Positions 8,776-18,465 are shown, numbered from the stretch's first letter. The stretch is DNA of 29,519 nt from Diphasiastrum complanatum (GCA_029204225.1 MU836401.1:1-29519); one strand, 5' to 3'. A program made the numbers and translations. Notes: generated from the sequence alone by a model not told the origin.

Positions 8776-9360
8776 GGCTTGATCTTTGTAAGGCCCCATT
8801 TTGCACATAGCTTTGTAGAAATCAGGTTAACTCCTGAACCGCCATCTATCACAGCTGCTTCCTTAGGAAATTGTCTATGGTGTATTGGCAGAGTGATATT
8901 TATTTGTTCACTTTTTCAAGCGGCTCCCACATGGAGTACTTCATTAGATTCTTCAAATACAGCACAAAAAAGTGGCTCCTAATGGACTTCTGGTTCTTCT
9001 TGAGCTAACTTTTGTGCTAAGACTTCTTTTTGCTTTTGGCACCAACTTCAGGAACTCTCCCAATGAAATATTGATCTTGCTAGACAAAATATTCATGAGC
9101 AGTTTTGTTTGTGGCGCTTCCGGTTCAGTCATCTTGAAGGGTCCTTCATGATGATGCAACTGATTATTCATATCTGTACGTGAATTTCTTGGTGGCTGCA
9201 ATGGTGAAGAACGAACTTCTGTTGTTGCTTTAGCAGCTTCAAGCTCCTCTTCTTCTTGCAGATGTTTAATCCACTGCCTCATATCTTGATATCTTCGTTT
9301 TTCTGCATGAAGATTTGGATAGACTCCCGATGTTGTTGGTATATTGTTCAATGGTATAGA
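8776..9360 (-). pseudogene. gypsy aspartic protease and preceding linker
   Basis: The minus strand around 8817-8855 encodes VIDGGSGVNLIS, which corresponds to the D-T/S-G-S active site of retroelement proteases with the second position changed to Gly. LCAKWGL follows, and then at about 8775 RNase H begins. Upstream, 8953-9351 is an open frame of 132 aa, rich in Glu, Lys and Gln (HLQEEEELEAAKATTEVRSS), which fits the linker between gag and protease. A frame change and a stop separate the linker from the protease. No polymerase motif lies between protease and RNase H. Confidence 0.75.
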
Positions 9361-9469
9361 TCAACAGGTACTGGATCCACGACCGATTCTTTCTGCTTCT
9401 GTGCTCTGGTGACCACCATCAAGGGTGCACTTGGTTTATTCTGAGCTACTGGTCTTCGCTTGATAGTTA

Positions 9470-10783
9470 TCAAATTTACAGGTGCTGTAGCTGGTGGTGG
9501 CTTCGGTCTAGCTGGACAGTCTTTATAGCAATGCCCATAATCACAGTCATGACAGAATGGTACAAATTTCTCTTTATTTGGACATTCTGCAACTCTGTGA
9601 TTTTCTCAACATGCAAAGCATCCAAGTGGTGCTCTGGTCCAATTTCTAGAGGCTTGTTGTTGAGCGGCAGCATAAATAGTGTACTATTCTAAAGATCCAC
9701 CTTCTTGATCAATACCATAGTTCCATTGCTTAGCACTTATGTATGGTTCTGGTTCCATCAAATTAGTAGGAGGAGCAGAGTGCTTTGGTAGGGCAGGTAA
9801 GGCTAAACATTCCGGGTATCCAAGAGCAGATTGTCGAGGTCTTGCTGTTGGATTTCCTCCATACTGTGGTTCTCGATATCCCATTTGGGCATACCGTTGC
9901 TGAATTATCCAAGGGTTGAAGTTGCAAAAAGCAGTCTCATGATCAGGCGAATTACACAAATGGCAAACACTGCAAATAGAACACCAAACATTTTTGTTAG
10001 TAGAAAAAGGCTTCGCAAACTTTTCAGGTTCCTTGTTCGCTTTTCCATGGAAATCTTCCAATGCTTTGATCTTCTCATCAAATTGTAAATGCAACTTTTC
10101 CATCTATTTCTGTTGGTTCTTCCCAAGTTTCTCGAACTCATTGAACATCATTTCTGCAGTAGCATTGGCATTTGTTGATGCAATAGTGGTGGATGTCGTA
10201 GCAGTCTGCCCTGCTGTATAAGTCATCTGAATCTTCATCCTCCTCCCGAATTGCATCGTCCATAGCATTTTGCAAGAGTGCATACTCATTATGGCATTTC
10301 AGCTCACGTCTGATCCGTTTAGGTAGACCTGACAAAAACCCACATAATCATGGCATTTTTGTTAATCAGCTCAGGTTCACACTCAGATCTGAGGCGTTTC
10401 ACCCGTTCAATGTAATCTCGAACCATTTCCCTCTTTTCCATTTTAATTTTACTTAAAAGTAAGAAAGGATCTTCCATAAACTTCCGCGGTTTGAAATGTG
10501 TGATAAGGGCTCGTTTAACAACCTCCCAATCTGTATGCTCAGTTTCATCTTGATTATAGTACCAATCTTGTGCTGTGCCTGTTAAGGCCATAGGAAACAA
10601 CTTAAGTTTATCTTGAGAATAAATCTCACCATAAACTTCATAGGATTCAGCATAGATCTGAAGAAATCTAACTGGATCTGTTAATCCATTATATCTGGGT
10701 AGATCCAAACGGGGTGCTCTTCTAACAATAATTGGATTGACTTCTTGAGGAGCACCTCTAGGAGCTGCTCCAGGGGCAGCCAT
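9470..10783 (-). pseudogene. gypsy gag polyprotein, frameshifted
   Basis: The frame starts MAAPGAAPRGAP at 10783 and covers a retrotransposon gag (capsid-like) domain: LPRYNGLTDPVRFLQIYAES, LTGTAQDWYYNQ, then LITHFKPRKF and MVRDYIERVKRL. It stops at 10319 after one frame change. It continues in other frames with LPKRIRRELKCHNEYALLQN, an acidic stretch and a Lys/Glu-rich helix (MEKLHLQFDEKIKALEDFHG). Near 9525-9615 it ends in two zinc knuckles. One is CFAC-x4-H-x4-C with a stop in place of the glycine. The other is CHDC-x3-H-x4-C. Gag packages element RNA. This copy is interrupted at least three times and is not functional. Confidence 0.88.
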
Positions 10784-12001
10784 ATTTATAAACTTAGATC
10801 AAGCAGACAATGAGATTGGATTAGATTTTTCAATCAAACACTATCTCAGATCAGATCTGCTTAAAATATTCCACTTTTCAAAAATCTGATTTCTATATCG
10901 CAAAAAAGATTTCAAAATTCAATCAATCAATACTTCTCAAAAATGAAAAATTTCTCAGAATCCAAATCAGAATATATCAGATTGGATCCAAATTTTGACA
11001 GAGAGTTGATCTAGAAAATCAGAACCTAAAAATAGGACTAGCGAAGGTTCCCTAGGCGAAGATTGGCTTGGCGAAGGTTCAACAATGCTATTTTGGAAAA
11101 AAAAACTCTTTGATCAACTTTTCTGACAATTTCTCAGGTAATAACCTTTGCCGACCTCTGAGACGAAAAATCTGACACAGATAAAACTATGGAAAACCAG
11201 ACGAAGGTTTCTGACACAAGAAAATAGAGTTTCTATAGTTGGACGAGGGTAAAAATCAAGATTTTCTATGATCTGGACAAGAAGAATCTTCGCCGATCTC
11301 AAAAATAGTATTTTATTATAAATAGAATGTTTTGGAAACTCAGCGAAGGTTTTGGCAAAGGATCAAGAGTAATATTGGTATTTTTGCAAAAAAGTGACTT
11401 TTTTGGCAAAAAATATGGCAATATGACAACTGATCTTCTGTAAACCCTTCTAATTTTTGTATTATTCTTCGCCGACCTGGAAGTAGATAGATTTGAATCA
11501 CACCTATGCACAGTGAATCGGGCGAAGGTTCTTTTTATGTATTTTTAGGGTTTTGGTGATTTTTTGGTGTTTTTTGACGATTTTTTTGATGTTTCTGGAA
11601 ATCTGCTGGGAGTTAATCTTCGCCCTTCAAACTAAAGGCTCTGTGATCAAAACCAAAGGTGTTTGCAACTCGGCGAAGGTTTCCTAAAAGAAGGTAAAAA
11701 GCTATCAGTTTTGATGACGATTTTTGACTTTTTTTGACCAAAATCTAACAGATTTGACCGATTTTTGTTGTTTTTTTTTCTGATATCTCAGATCCAAATG
11801 GATCTTAAGATTGGTGATCTGAATAGCTTTCCCTGTTTTATAATCAGATTAGATTTCAAACAAGCAAATCCACTCAAATCAAGCAAAATCATTCCCAAAC
11901 TAACCCTAAATGCAGATCTAACACTATTTATGCCACGACAGGATGCCTAATGCAAGCTAACCATCCAACAAACATGCTGCAAACTGAAAAATTGGCGTAG
12001 C
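10784..12001 (-). other. untranslated leader of the nested gypsy element
   Basis: About 1.2 kb between the primer binding site and gag. It is strongly T-rich on the element strand and has no credible ORF. It contains repeated GCGAAGGTT and CTTCGCC words between 11041 and 11681, described separately. A long leader is normal for some plant gypsy groups and can carry packaging and dimerisation signals. Confidence 0.7.
11041..11681. repeat. dispersed GCGAAGGTT motif and its inverse
   Basis: GCGAAGGTT occurs at 11041, 11071, 11343, 11522 and 11673. Variants are gcgaagatt at 11056 and acgaaggtt at 11211. The complementary core CTTCGCC occurs at 11289, 11468 and 11618. Spacing is often near 30 or 50-60 bp. 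The direct and inverse words can pair with each other in RNA. The same word appears at 7073 (with gcgagggtt at 7084), outside the element. Confidence 0.8.
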
Positions 12002-12019
12002 TCTCCGACAACGGTGCCA
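12002..12019 (-). other. gypsy primer binding site (Asp tRNA type)
   Basis: The plus strand reads TCTCCGACAACGGTGCCA. Plant Asp tRNA ends TCCCCGGCAACGGCGCCA, so 15 of 18 bases agree. The site lies four bases inside the 5' LTR edge at 12024, in the correct position and orientation. Confidence 0.85.
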
Positions 12020-12023
12020 AAAT

Positions 12024-12391
12024 TGTAGTGGGTTTCTTTCCTTGCCTAGCCCGAATCCAAGATCTAGTCAATGTTGGTCCCTTTTTATAGAAGAGAGGAG
12101 GACCCTGGCCTCTGAATCCTATTGGTCCATTTTTGCCTCTCTAATTATTCAAATTTAAAAAAGAGCGGGAACCATCCAATTTGGAGAGAAACCCAACTTT
12201 ATTCACTAACTTGACATTTAGGCTCTGCGACATTAAAAGTCTCACAAAAAGGCCTAAAGTCCTTTTATTGACTTGTAACTAATCAAATTTCTATGTGATC
12301 ATCGGGTTGGACTTACACACGCAGGGTGCCAAATCCCTCTCACTTATTAACTAAGGTTAGGATTGCATTGGGATCTGCAAACCCTCCAACA
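12024..12391 (-). repeat. 5' LTR of the nested gypsy element
   Basis: It begins TGTAGTGGG at 12024 and ends CCAACA at 12391. It matches 7496-8077 except for a 352-bp internal deletion after 12072. It retains 138 bp at its outer end (12254-12391) that the other LTR has lost. The two copies have suffered independent deletions. Confidence 0.9.
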
Positions 12392-12396
12392 ATGAT

Positions 12397-13575
12397 ATTG
12401 CATATGTGACCAAGCTTTCCAAAGAAGAATTATGGCATAGAAGATTGGGCCATCCCAACTACAAATCTATGCATTCTATGGTCAAAGAAGTCCAAGATGA
12501 TTGGCTTGCCAAAGACACTTTCCAAGGAGATCAAGCCATGTGAAGCTTGTGCCATATCCAAGATCTTTTATCAAGATTTCACACCCTTTGGAGTTGTTAC
12601 ACTCAGATGTGCATTTCTCATCATGCAAAAGCAAGGGAGGAGCCACTTGTTTTGTCACATTTATCCATGACTACACAAGATTTACATGGTTGTATCTTAT
12701 ATCTTCAAAATCCACGGTGTTTGATTATTTCCTCAAGCTCAAAGTTTATGTTGAGAAGCAATTCTCTTTGAAGATCAAAGCTTTGAGATGTGATGGTGGT
12801 GGATAGTACATCCCCAACAAGTTCCATGATTTTTGTGAGCAAGAAGGAATCAAAAGAGAGTTCTCTTGTGCCTATTCCCCTTCCCAAAATGGGGTGGCCG
12901 AGAGGATGAATAGATCCTTATGTGAGTGTGCCAAAGCTTTGAGAATTGAAACATCATTGCCTAAGGATTTTTGGGGAGAGAACATCAATTGTGCCAATTA
13001 TCTTTGCAATAGACTCCCTCATCTTGCTCTTGGAGGAAAGACAACTTATGAGATGTTATTCAAGAAGAAGCCTAAGGTCGATCACCTTAGAATCTTTGGA
13101 TGTATTTGCTTTGCTCATATTCCTTTGGAGACTAGAAAGAAGGATGATCCTAGCTCAAGCAAAGGAGTTACGGTGGGATATTCATCCACAAAGAAGGCTT
13201 ATAGATCAATATACTCTCTACTTCTCAAATTATTGAAAGTAGAGATGTCACTATTTATGAAGACCAAAATTATACCTTGGATGGGGCCGAGATCAAGGCA
13301 TCTCATGATGCATCTTCTATTATCTCTAATGATGACAATCAAGAAGTGATGGGGTCGAGGTTTGAGGAGGAGCATCCTCATGTATTCTCACCAAGAGAAG
13401 ATCCCTGATAGAGAGATCCGAGCCCAAGAGGCTCTCTTACATTGATAAAGGCAAGCAAGTGGATGTTGAATCCACAAATTATGCATTTTTTTATCTCTTT
13501 TGAAGAGCCAAGAAGTGTCCAAGAAGCACTCCATTCAAAGTAGTGGTATGAAGCTAATAAGCAAGAGTTGAAGAA
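12397..13575 (+). pseudogene. copia element A, right half: integrase and start of reverse transcriptase
   Basis: The frame resumes with LSKEELWHRRLGHPN and CEACAISK in a shifted frame, giving the HHCC zinc finger of copia integrase. The catalytic core follows: HSDVHF (first Asp), RCDGGG followed by a stop (second Asp), and SPSQNGVAERMNRSL (Glu). Then come FGCICFAHIP and, after a frameshift near 13200, SRDVTIYEDQ, the C-terminal part. At 13500-13570 the peptide EEPRSVQEALHS and YEANKQELKK marks the beginning of copia reverse transcriptase. The homology then ends abruptly at about 13575. At least two frameshifts and one stop make it dead. Confidence 0.87.
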
Positions 13576-13948
13576 ACAAAGTGTTTCGAGCCACAAAGCT
13601 CTGCCAGCTTTTGAGCTCAAGTCTACACAAACGCAAGGGAACTGCCCGGACGCGAAGACCAAAGCTTTGAGGACTGAAGGATACCCGAAGACAAAAATGA
13701 AATGTTCGTGGACCCAGATAAATGAAATGTAAATTGAGCTTCGAATGCTCATTGACTGAAGGATATTCGAATACGAAAATGAAATGTTCGTGGACCCAGA
13801 GAAGCTCAATGCGAAACTGAAGGCCGAAGAAGACATGAAGATGAAGAAGACATGAAGACCAAAAGACAGTGGATCTTCATGCTTCAAAGTACAAAGGAGA
13901 TAAGGAAAGTACCAGGAGGACATCCTCCTCCATGGAAAATCTAGATAC
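13576..13948. repeat. non-coding stretch with an 82-bp imperfect tandem repeat
   Basis: The block GACTGAAGGATA at 13672 recurs at 13754 with the following AAAATGAAATGTTCGTGGAC segment, a period of 82 bp. The second copy ends at about 13805. GAAGACATGAAGA-type purine repeats follow. This stretch replaces the rest of the copia A reverse transcriptase and ends where the LTR of copia element B begins. I recognise no gene. A minus-strand 226-aa frame at 13378-14058 crosses three unrelated segments and shows no family motif. Confidence 0.6.
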
Positions 13949-14472
13949 TGTTGGAACATGCTTAACCAGCCGTTCTTGTAATCCCTAATCAGATTAGACC
14001 CTTCCTCTCTCCATGCATATAAGCAAGTTGGAATTGAGAGAATTGGTTGGAATGTCAAATTGATAAAACATCAATGTGAGCTAAGCACAATGTCCCAGAA
14101 GTCCGCTAGTAAGCGAGACGGATTGATATTGTTCGTGAGAGACATAGATTCTCTCACGCCGATGCGCTGTGTGGGTTTGTCACAACAACGCTCTTATGAT
14201 ATAGTAGTTGTAATGCACATGTTGAATGATTTCGAATGCCTTATTGTCTGATTGTCGTCTGTTCGTAATCAGTTGTTCATTATTTATTCTGCACACTGGT
14301 TCATCTTGTCGAATGTATAAATAAATTATAACGTAGGTTAGCAGTGTCTGTCTACACCTTGGAGGATTGTAGATTTGATCTAGCAAGCAGTAGCTAGCCG
14401 ACAGAATCAAATTCCTTCTGGGTTTCACATCAGAACGACATAATTCGCATCGAAAGTTTGAATTTCCCAACA
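13949..14472 (+). repeat. 5' LTR of copia element B
   Basis: It starts TGTTGGAACATGC and ends CCCAACA, so the termini form the inverted pair TGTTGG/CCAACA typical of copia LTRs. Length is 524 bp. One base after its end lies an initiator-Met primer binding site, and a gag start follows. No 3' LTR was found in the window. Confidence 0.75.
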
Positions 14473-14473
14473 G

Positions 14474-14484
14474 TGGTATCAGAG
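14474..14484 (+). other. primer binding site of copia element B
   Basis: TGGTATCAGAG pairs with the 3' end of plant initiator methionine tRNA. It lies directly after the LTR end at 14472 and upstream of gag. Confidence 0.8.
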
Positions 14485-14604
14485 ATATAGAGGTTAATCA
14501 GAGCCTCTGATATAGCCTCAGAGCCTAAAAGCTTTAAGATCTATGAGATCAAACATTCGGAACAAAGAACCAGAAAAATGAGCTGAAGAACAAAGTTCAC
14601 AACA

Positions 14605-15051
14605 ATGGCATCTATAAGCAGCATACAGTCGAAGATTTGCACAATCCTCGACTCAATTGTGTCTAAATTCCTAGCATGGAAGGTGAAGACCTCTCTCATA
14701 TTAAAGGGAGAAGGGATATGGCCTTGGGTAGATGGCACCGAAGAGATGCCTACAACCACCGACAAAGAGCTACGAGAATGGAGAGAAAAGAATGACAAGG
14801 CAGCAGCCGTGTTGTCTTCATCCATCGAAGATAGCTTGACACTTGATCTCACAACACTCCATAATGCAAGAGAGATGTGGGATACATTGCTTACCATATT
14901 TCAGACGAAATCACGTAGCCAAATAATGCTTCTCGAAGATTAGCTCACGAACCTGCGATGGGATGGCAAAGACCTCACCTCCTTTACCAAAAAGATGAAA
15001 AATTTGTTTCTTTCGTTACACAACGCCGGAACAGACAATGCAAAGTGCTAG
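14605..15051 (+). pseudogene. copia element B gag N-terminal half
   Basis: The ATG at 14605 opens MASISSIQSKICTILDSIVS followed by LAWKVKTSLILKGEGIWPWV, DKAAAVLSSSIEDSL and MWDTLLTIFQTKS. This is the capsid-like part of a Ty1/copia gag (UBN2 type). A stop at 14941-14943 interrupts it. The frame then continues LRWDGKDLTSFTKKMKNLF to another stop near 15050. The homology ends there, well before any zinc knuckle, and gives way to AT-rich DNA with palindromes. No protease, integrase or reverse transcriptase of this element follows. Confidence 0.8.
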
Positions 15052-15134
15052 CTTGCAAATTTTTATTTAAAAAAAATGAAGTTTTCTTGAAAAACTTTTT
15101 GAAAAAATAAATTTCTTTTTGGAGCTGATTTGAC

Positions 15135-15440
15135 TAGCATGCCGATGTGCTAGAAGAGTAAATTATAAACTAGAAAAGCTATTTTGACACATATGAGAAT
15201 CAAATTTTGAGTAAAACCTTATTTTAGAATATGTTTTTCAACCTTCAAACATAGTAAGCCGGGGTGTTAAGGAAAACAACTAAATTTTTTTTTTGCAACC
15301 TTTAAAGATAGCACGCCGACGTGCTATATGAAATGAGAAAAAAAAATTGTAGCTTTCAAACCTAGCATGCCAGTGTGCACGGCGAGACCGCCCAAAAAAA
15401 AACAAAATTCGGGCACAAGACCGTGCACGCCGGCGTGCTA
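15135..15440. repeat. cluster of five 18-bp palindromic motifs
   Basis: Five copies of a motif close to TAGCACGCCGGCGTGCTA lie at 15135-15152, 15252-15269, 15309-15326, 15363-15380 and 15423-15440. Start-to-start distances are 117, 57, 54 and 60, so about one motif per 57 bp with one slot empty. The copy at 15309 has perfect 7-bp arms. The copy at 15423 contains a perfect 14-bp palindrome. Spacers are A/T-rich with long A runs. A weaker relative, TAGCAAACTATGTGCTA, is at 15560. The motifs are far richer in G+C than their surroundings. Confidence 0.85.
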
Positions 15441-15687
15441 CGTTTGGAGGCTACGAAAAAAAAAAATTAATTTGAATGTTTTTTTACTTTGTGACATTTT
15501 TAACTATGTACCAAACCACATTCTTGATAATAAACGTTGAAGAAGTAGCGTAAAAAAGGTAGCAAACTATGTGCTATCTTTTTGTTGAATCGTGGCAAGA
15601 AAGAAACTCACAAAACTCTCAAAAAATTTACTCGCAAAGGCCCCAAATTTTTCATCACTCTTGATGTATCCATGGATATCTTAGGTA

Positions 15688-15699
15688 GGCTCTGATACC
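15688..15699 (-). other. copia primer binding site in minus orientation
   Basis: GGCTCTGATACC is the reverse complement of GGTATCAGAGCC, the initiator-Met tRNA site, and is followed within two bases by TGTTGAA at 15701. This implies a minus-strand copia element with its interior to the left, where the palindrome cluster lies. Confidence 0.6.
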
Positions 15700-15700
15700 T

Positions 15701-16130
15701 TGTTGAATTTCACATGTGTGGGACTCCCCAAAAGTGTGATTATGATCTCCTAAGATGTGGTGATTTCACAAAGATCAAGCATAGATTGAAATCCAAGATC
15801 TAAGGTAGCATCAGATAGATTGAAAATTTGTTGAGCGGGGAGATTTTTACAACACTTTCTAGTTTTTGTGAAAAGTGCCATTTGTGAGAGTGTTTTGCCA
15901 AGAAATCTCTCATTTGTTTGTTTGGGGAATTGCAAATCAGGCTAGACAGTGTCTAGTATTGCCATTCAGAGTTATGAGGCTTCATACTTTTCACATTACT
16001 GATCTTTGTTTGTTTGAACGATCACACAATTTGAAATCTTTGCTAAAGTGGAAAATTTAAAATATTCCCTCTAAAAATTCTTATATTCTCTCTACTTTTC
16101 ATCTTGATCCATACTAATATTAGTTCAATG
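15701..16130 (-). repeat. probable 5' LTR of a minus-strand copia element, outer end unknown
   Basis: It begins TGTTGAATTTCACATG just beyond the primer site. No second copy exists in the window, so the right boundary is a guess, set where the base composition changes near 16130. It holds a palindrome, CTAGACA-G-TGTCTAG, at 15942-15956. No gene is seen in it. The 61-aa frames on each strand have no family motif. Confidence 0.4.
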
Positions 16131-16394
16131 CACGAGAGCCCAAGAAGATCCCGAGCGGCCGTACATCTGCACATCTGCGCACCGAATCGATATTGCATGT
16201 GTTTGTACATAACGAATCAACGCGCGAACAGCCAAGTCAAGGACTAGGAGTCATACCTGTGCACATTGAATTGATATCAAGTGTACAACCAAAGATGTAT
16301 GGTTCTGTGGTGTGATAAATTTGGAGACAAGTTGTGTGCTCAAACAGAGCCATTTTTTTTGCGATCCGGACTCATCTATCAAGTAATGACAAAT
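16131..16394. other. CpG-bearing spacer before copia element C
   Basis: A short stretch richer in G+C (gcggcc, gcgcacc, cgcgcg) than its surroundings. It sits where the 5' LTR and primer site of copia element C should be, but neither can be recognised and it does not resemble the 3' LTR at 20394. Confidence 0.4.
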
Positions 16395-17190
16395 CTAAGT
16401 GATAACGTCCTCAATGAGTCAAGCAAATTGGCAGGAGCCAGCAACTACGCAGTTTGGAAATTCAAACTGAAGAACATTTTGATGGAAAAGGAGCTATGAG
16501 AGATCGTTACAGGTAAAAATGTCATCAGCTTATCAGTTAGAGATGCAATTATTCCCACATTTTGGATTCGAAAGGACCAAAAGAAGCTTGGGATACGTTG
16601 AAGATATTGTTTGAAACCACAAACACATCTCGAGTGCTATTTCTGAAGACGAAGCTACACACATTACGAATGGATGATGGTACAACCATTGCCGATCATC
16701 TATTGAGGGTAAAAGAGATCCGTGATCAATTAGTCATTGTTGGAGAGCGAGTTTAGGATCGTGAGATTGTGCAAGTGACATTGAATAGTTTGAGTGAGTC
16801 ACATTAGATGTTTGTGACAAGTATAGCCACACGGGAGAATCTTCCAACCTATGAAGAACTAGGCGGATTGCTTTTACAAAAAGAACAATGTCAGGAGAAC
16901 TTGAGTCATCGCAATAGGGGATTTGATCAAGCTCTTGCAGCCAGAGGATGTGGTGGCATATTTGGTCAGGGAAGACACCAATCAAGAGGTGGAAACTCAA
17001 ATAGTGGATTGTTCCAACAATTCCAAGAACAATCCAATGATGGCCCAAATCGAGGCAATTGGCATCAAGGTCGAGGTCAAGGACGCAACAGTCCAAGACA
17101 TAAGAAATATGGGAATTGTCGATATTGCAACAAATTGGTCATTAGGAGCATGAGTGCTTCAAGAAACAAAAAAAGTAAGCTCAGCGGATA
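16395..17190 (+). pseudogene. copia C gag with broken zinc knuckle
   Basis: The frame begins MTNLSDNVLNESSKLAGASN and YAVWKFKLKNILMEKEL, the standard copia gag start, then hits a stop at 16497. It continues from 16562 with KEAWDTLKILFETTNTSRVL and MDDGTTIADHLLRVKEIRDQ, and from 16808 with TYEELGGLLLQKEQ. A Gly/Asn/Gln/Arg-rich RNA-binding stretch follows (GRGQGRNSPRHKK). The zinc knuckle starts CRYCNK, but a frameshift moves the His and last Cys (EHECFKK) into another frame with a stop. Gag would form the particle. This copy has at least four breaks. Confidence 0.85.
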
Positions 17191-17216
17191 GGCAAATGGA
17201 AAGCAGGTAGGCAATT

Positions 17217-18465
17217 ATGCTGATCAACATCAATTTGATGATGATCAATATGAGGATGATGCAGGTTGAGAGTTCAAACTTGTTCATTGTGGCACTAATG
17301 ACAAGTGATGAAGCCAAGGATACTTGGTACATCGATAATAAAACGTCCAAGCACATGACTTCGAGGAAAGAGTGGTTTTCAGAATTCAAGGAAATCAAGA
17401 ATGGCGATGAAGTTGGACAAGATGATGGCCAATTGTTACCTATTAAAGGATTTGGAGTAGTACCAGTGAGGCTAGCCAGCGGGATGATAAAGCAGATAAG
17501 CAATGTACAATATGTACCTAGTTTAGCCAACAATTTACTATCAGTTTGGGACGATGGTTGATCAACAACTCAAGGTTGAGTTTGATAGCGACAAATGTCT
17601 CGTCAAGGACATCAAGAATCACTACAAAGTGATTGCTACAGGAGCTAGAGTCAATGGAAATTGACTCTACAAATTGAATGCAAGATCTTTTGATCAAGCC
17701 ATGGTAATCACTGTTGATAGTTAAAGTGATCTTTGGCACCAACGATTTGGTCATATTAGTACTCAAATTTTATAGATTCTCAAAAAGAGGTAATCTGGTT
17801 ATGGGATTGCCTGATATTTCTTTTGAAAAAAAATCTGTGAAGGTTGTATTTTGGGAAAACAACGCAGAGAGAGGTTTCCCAAAAGTGGAGCTAGGAGAGC
17901 TAGTGGCATCCTCGATCTTGTCCACAATGATTTATTTTAATGCAAACTAGATCCCTTAGTGGCTGCTATTACTTTATTACCTTCATTGATGATTATAGCA
18001 AATGCATGTGGATTTATCTCATAAACAAGAAATCGGATGCTTTTGCTAAGTTCAGGGAATTCAAGGCATTAGTTGAAAGCAAACATTATGTCGCATCAAG
18101 ACTTTGAGATTTGATGGAGGTGGCGAGTAATTTTCGACATGATTTATTGATTTTTGCAAAGATCAAGGGATCAAGAGGCATACTACAACACCTTATTCAC
18201 CACAACAAAACGAAGTTGCAGAACGAAAGAACAGATCCATTGTTGAGATGGCAAGGGCGATGCTCAAAAGCAAGGGTTTTCCAAACACCTTTTGGGTAGA
18301 AGCTTGCATCACAGCTACGCACATCTTGAATCGGTGTCCTACAAAATCCGTGGAAGGTAAGACACCTCATGAAGCTTTTACTGGAAAGAAACCTGATATT
18401 TCTTATTTGAGAGTATTTGGTTGTGATGCTTACGCTCATATTCCTCATGAGTAACAAAGGAAATT
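17217..18465 (+). pseudogene. copia C protease and integrase
   Basis: The protease region reads TWYIDNKTSKHMTSRKEW. The active-site D is kept, but the usual S-G-A after it is N-K-T. Then come FGVVPVRLASG and VQYVPSLANNLLSV. After stops, DLWHQRFGHIST and CEGCILGKQ form the HHCC finger of integrase. The catalytic triad can be followed through frame changes: LDLVHNDLF (Asp), LRFDGGGE plus stop (Asp), and SPQQNEVAERKNRSI (Glu). FGCDAYAHIPHE ends this part with a stop at 18452. All three catalytic residues remain although the frame is broken at least five times. Confidence 0.87.

Larger units (their letters stand above)
7496..12391 (-). mobile_element. Ty3/gypsy LTR retrotransposon nested in copia element A
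   Basis: A complete but defective insertion of 4896 bp, bounded by TG at 7496 and CA at 12391 with a 5-bp near-duplicate on each side. In element orientation, right to left, the order is: 5' LTR (12024-12391), Asp-tRNA primer site (12002-12019), a leader rich in GCGAAGGTT words, gag, two zinc knuckles, an aspartic protease, RNase H, the first part of the integrase and the 3' LTR (7496-8077). The reverse transcriptase core and most of the integrase are deleted. Several stops and frameshifts occur, so it cannot be autonomous. Order and motifs place it in Ty3/gypsy, but the clade is not resolved. Confidence 0.92.

Noticed and set aside
13378-14058. Minus-strand 226-aa ORF, the longest on the list
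   Set aside because: It crosses the copia A end, the 82-bp repeat zone and the copia B LTR edge, so it spans three unrelated segments. Its Phe/Ser/Tyr-rich peptide shows no motif.
15135-15440. CRISPR-like reading of the spaced palindromes
   Set aside because: The window is plant nuclear DNA, the repeats are degenerate, and the spacers are low-complexity A/T. No cas-like gene is present.
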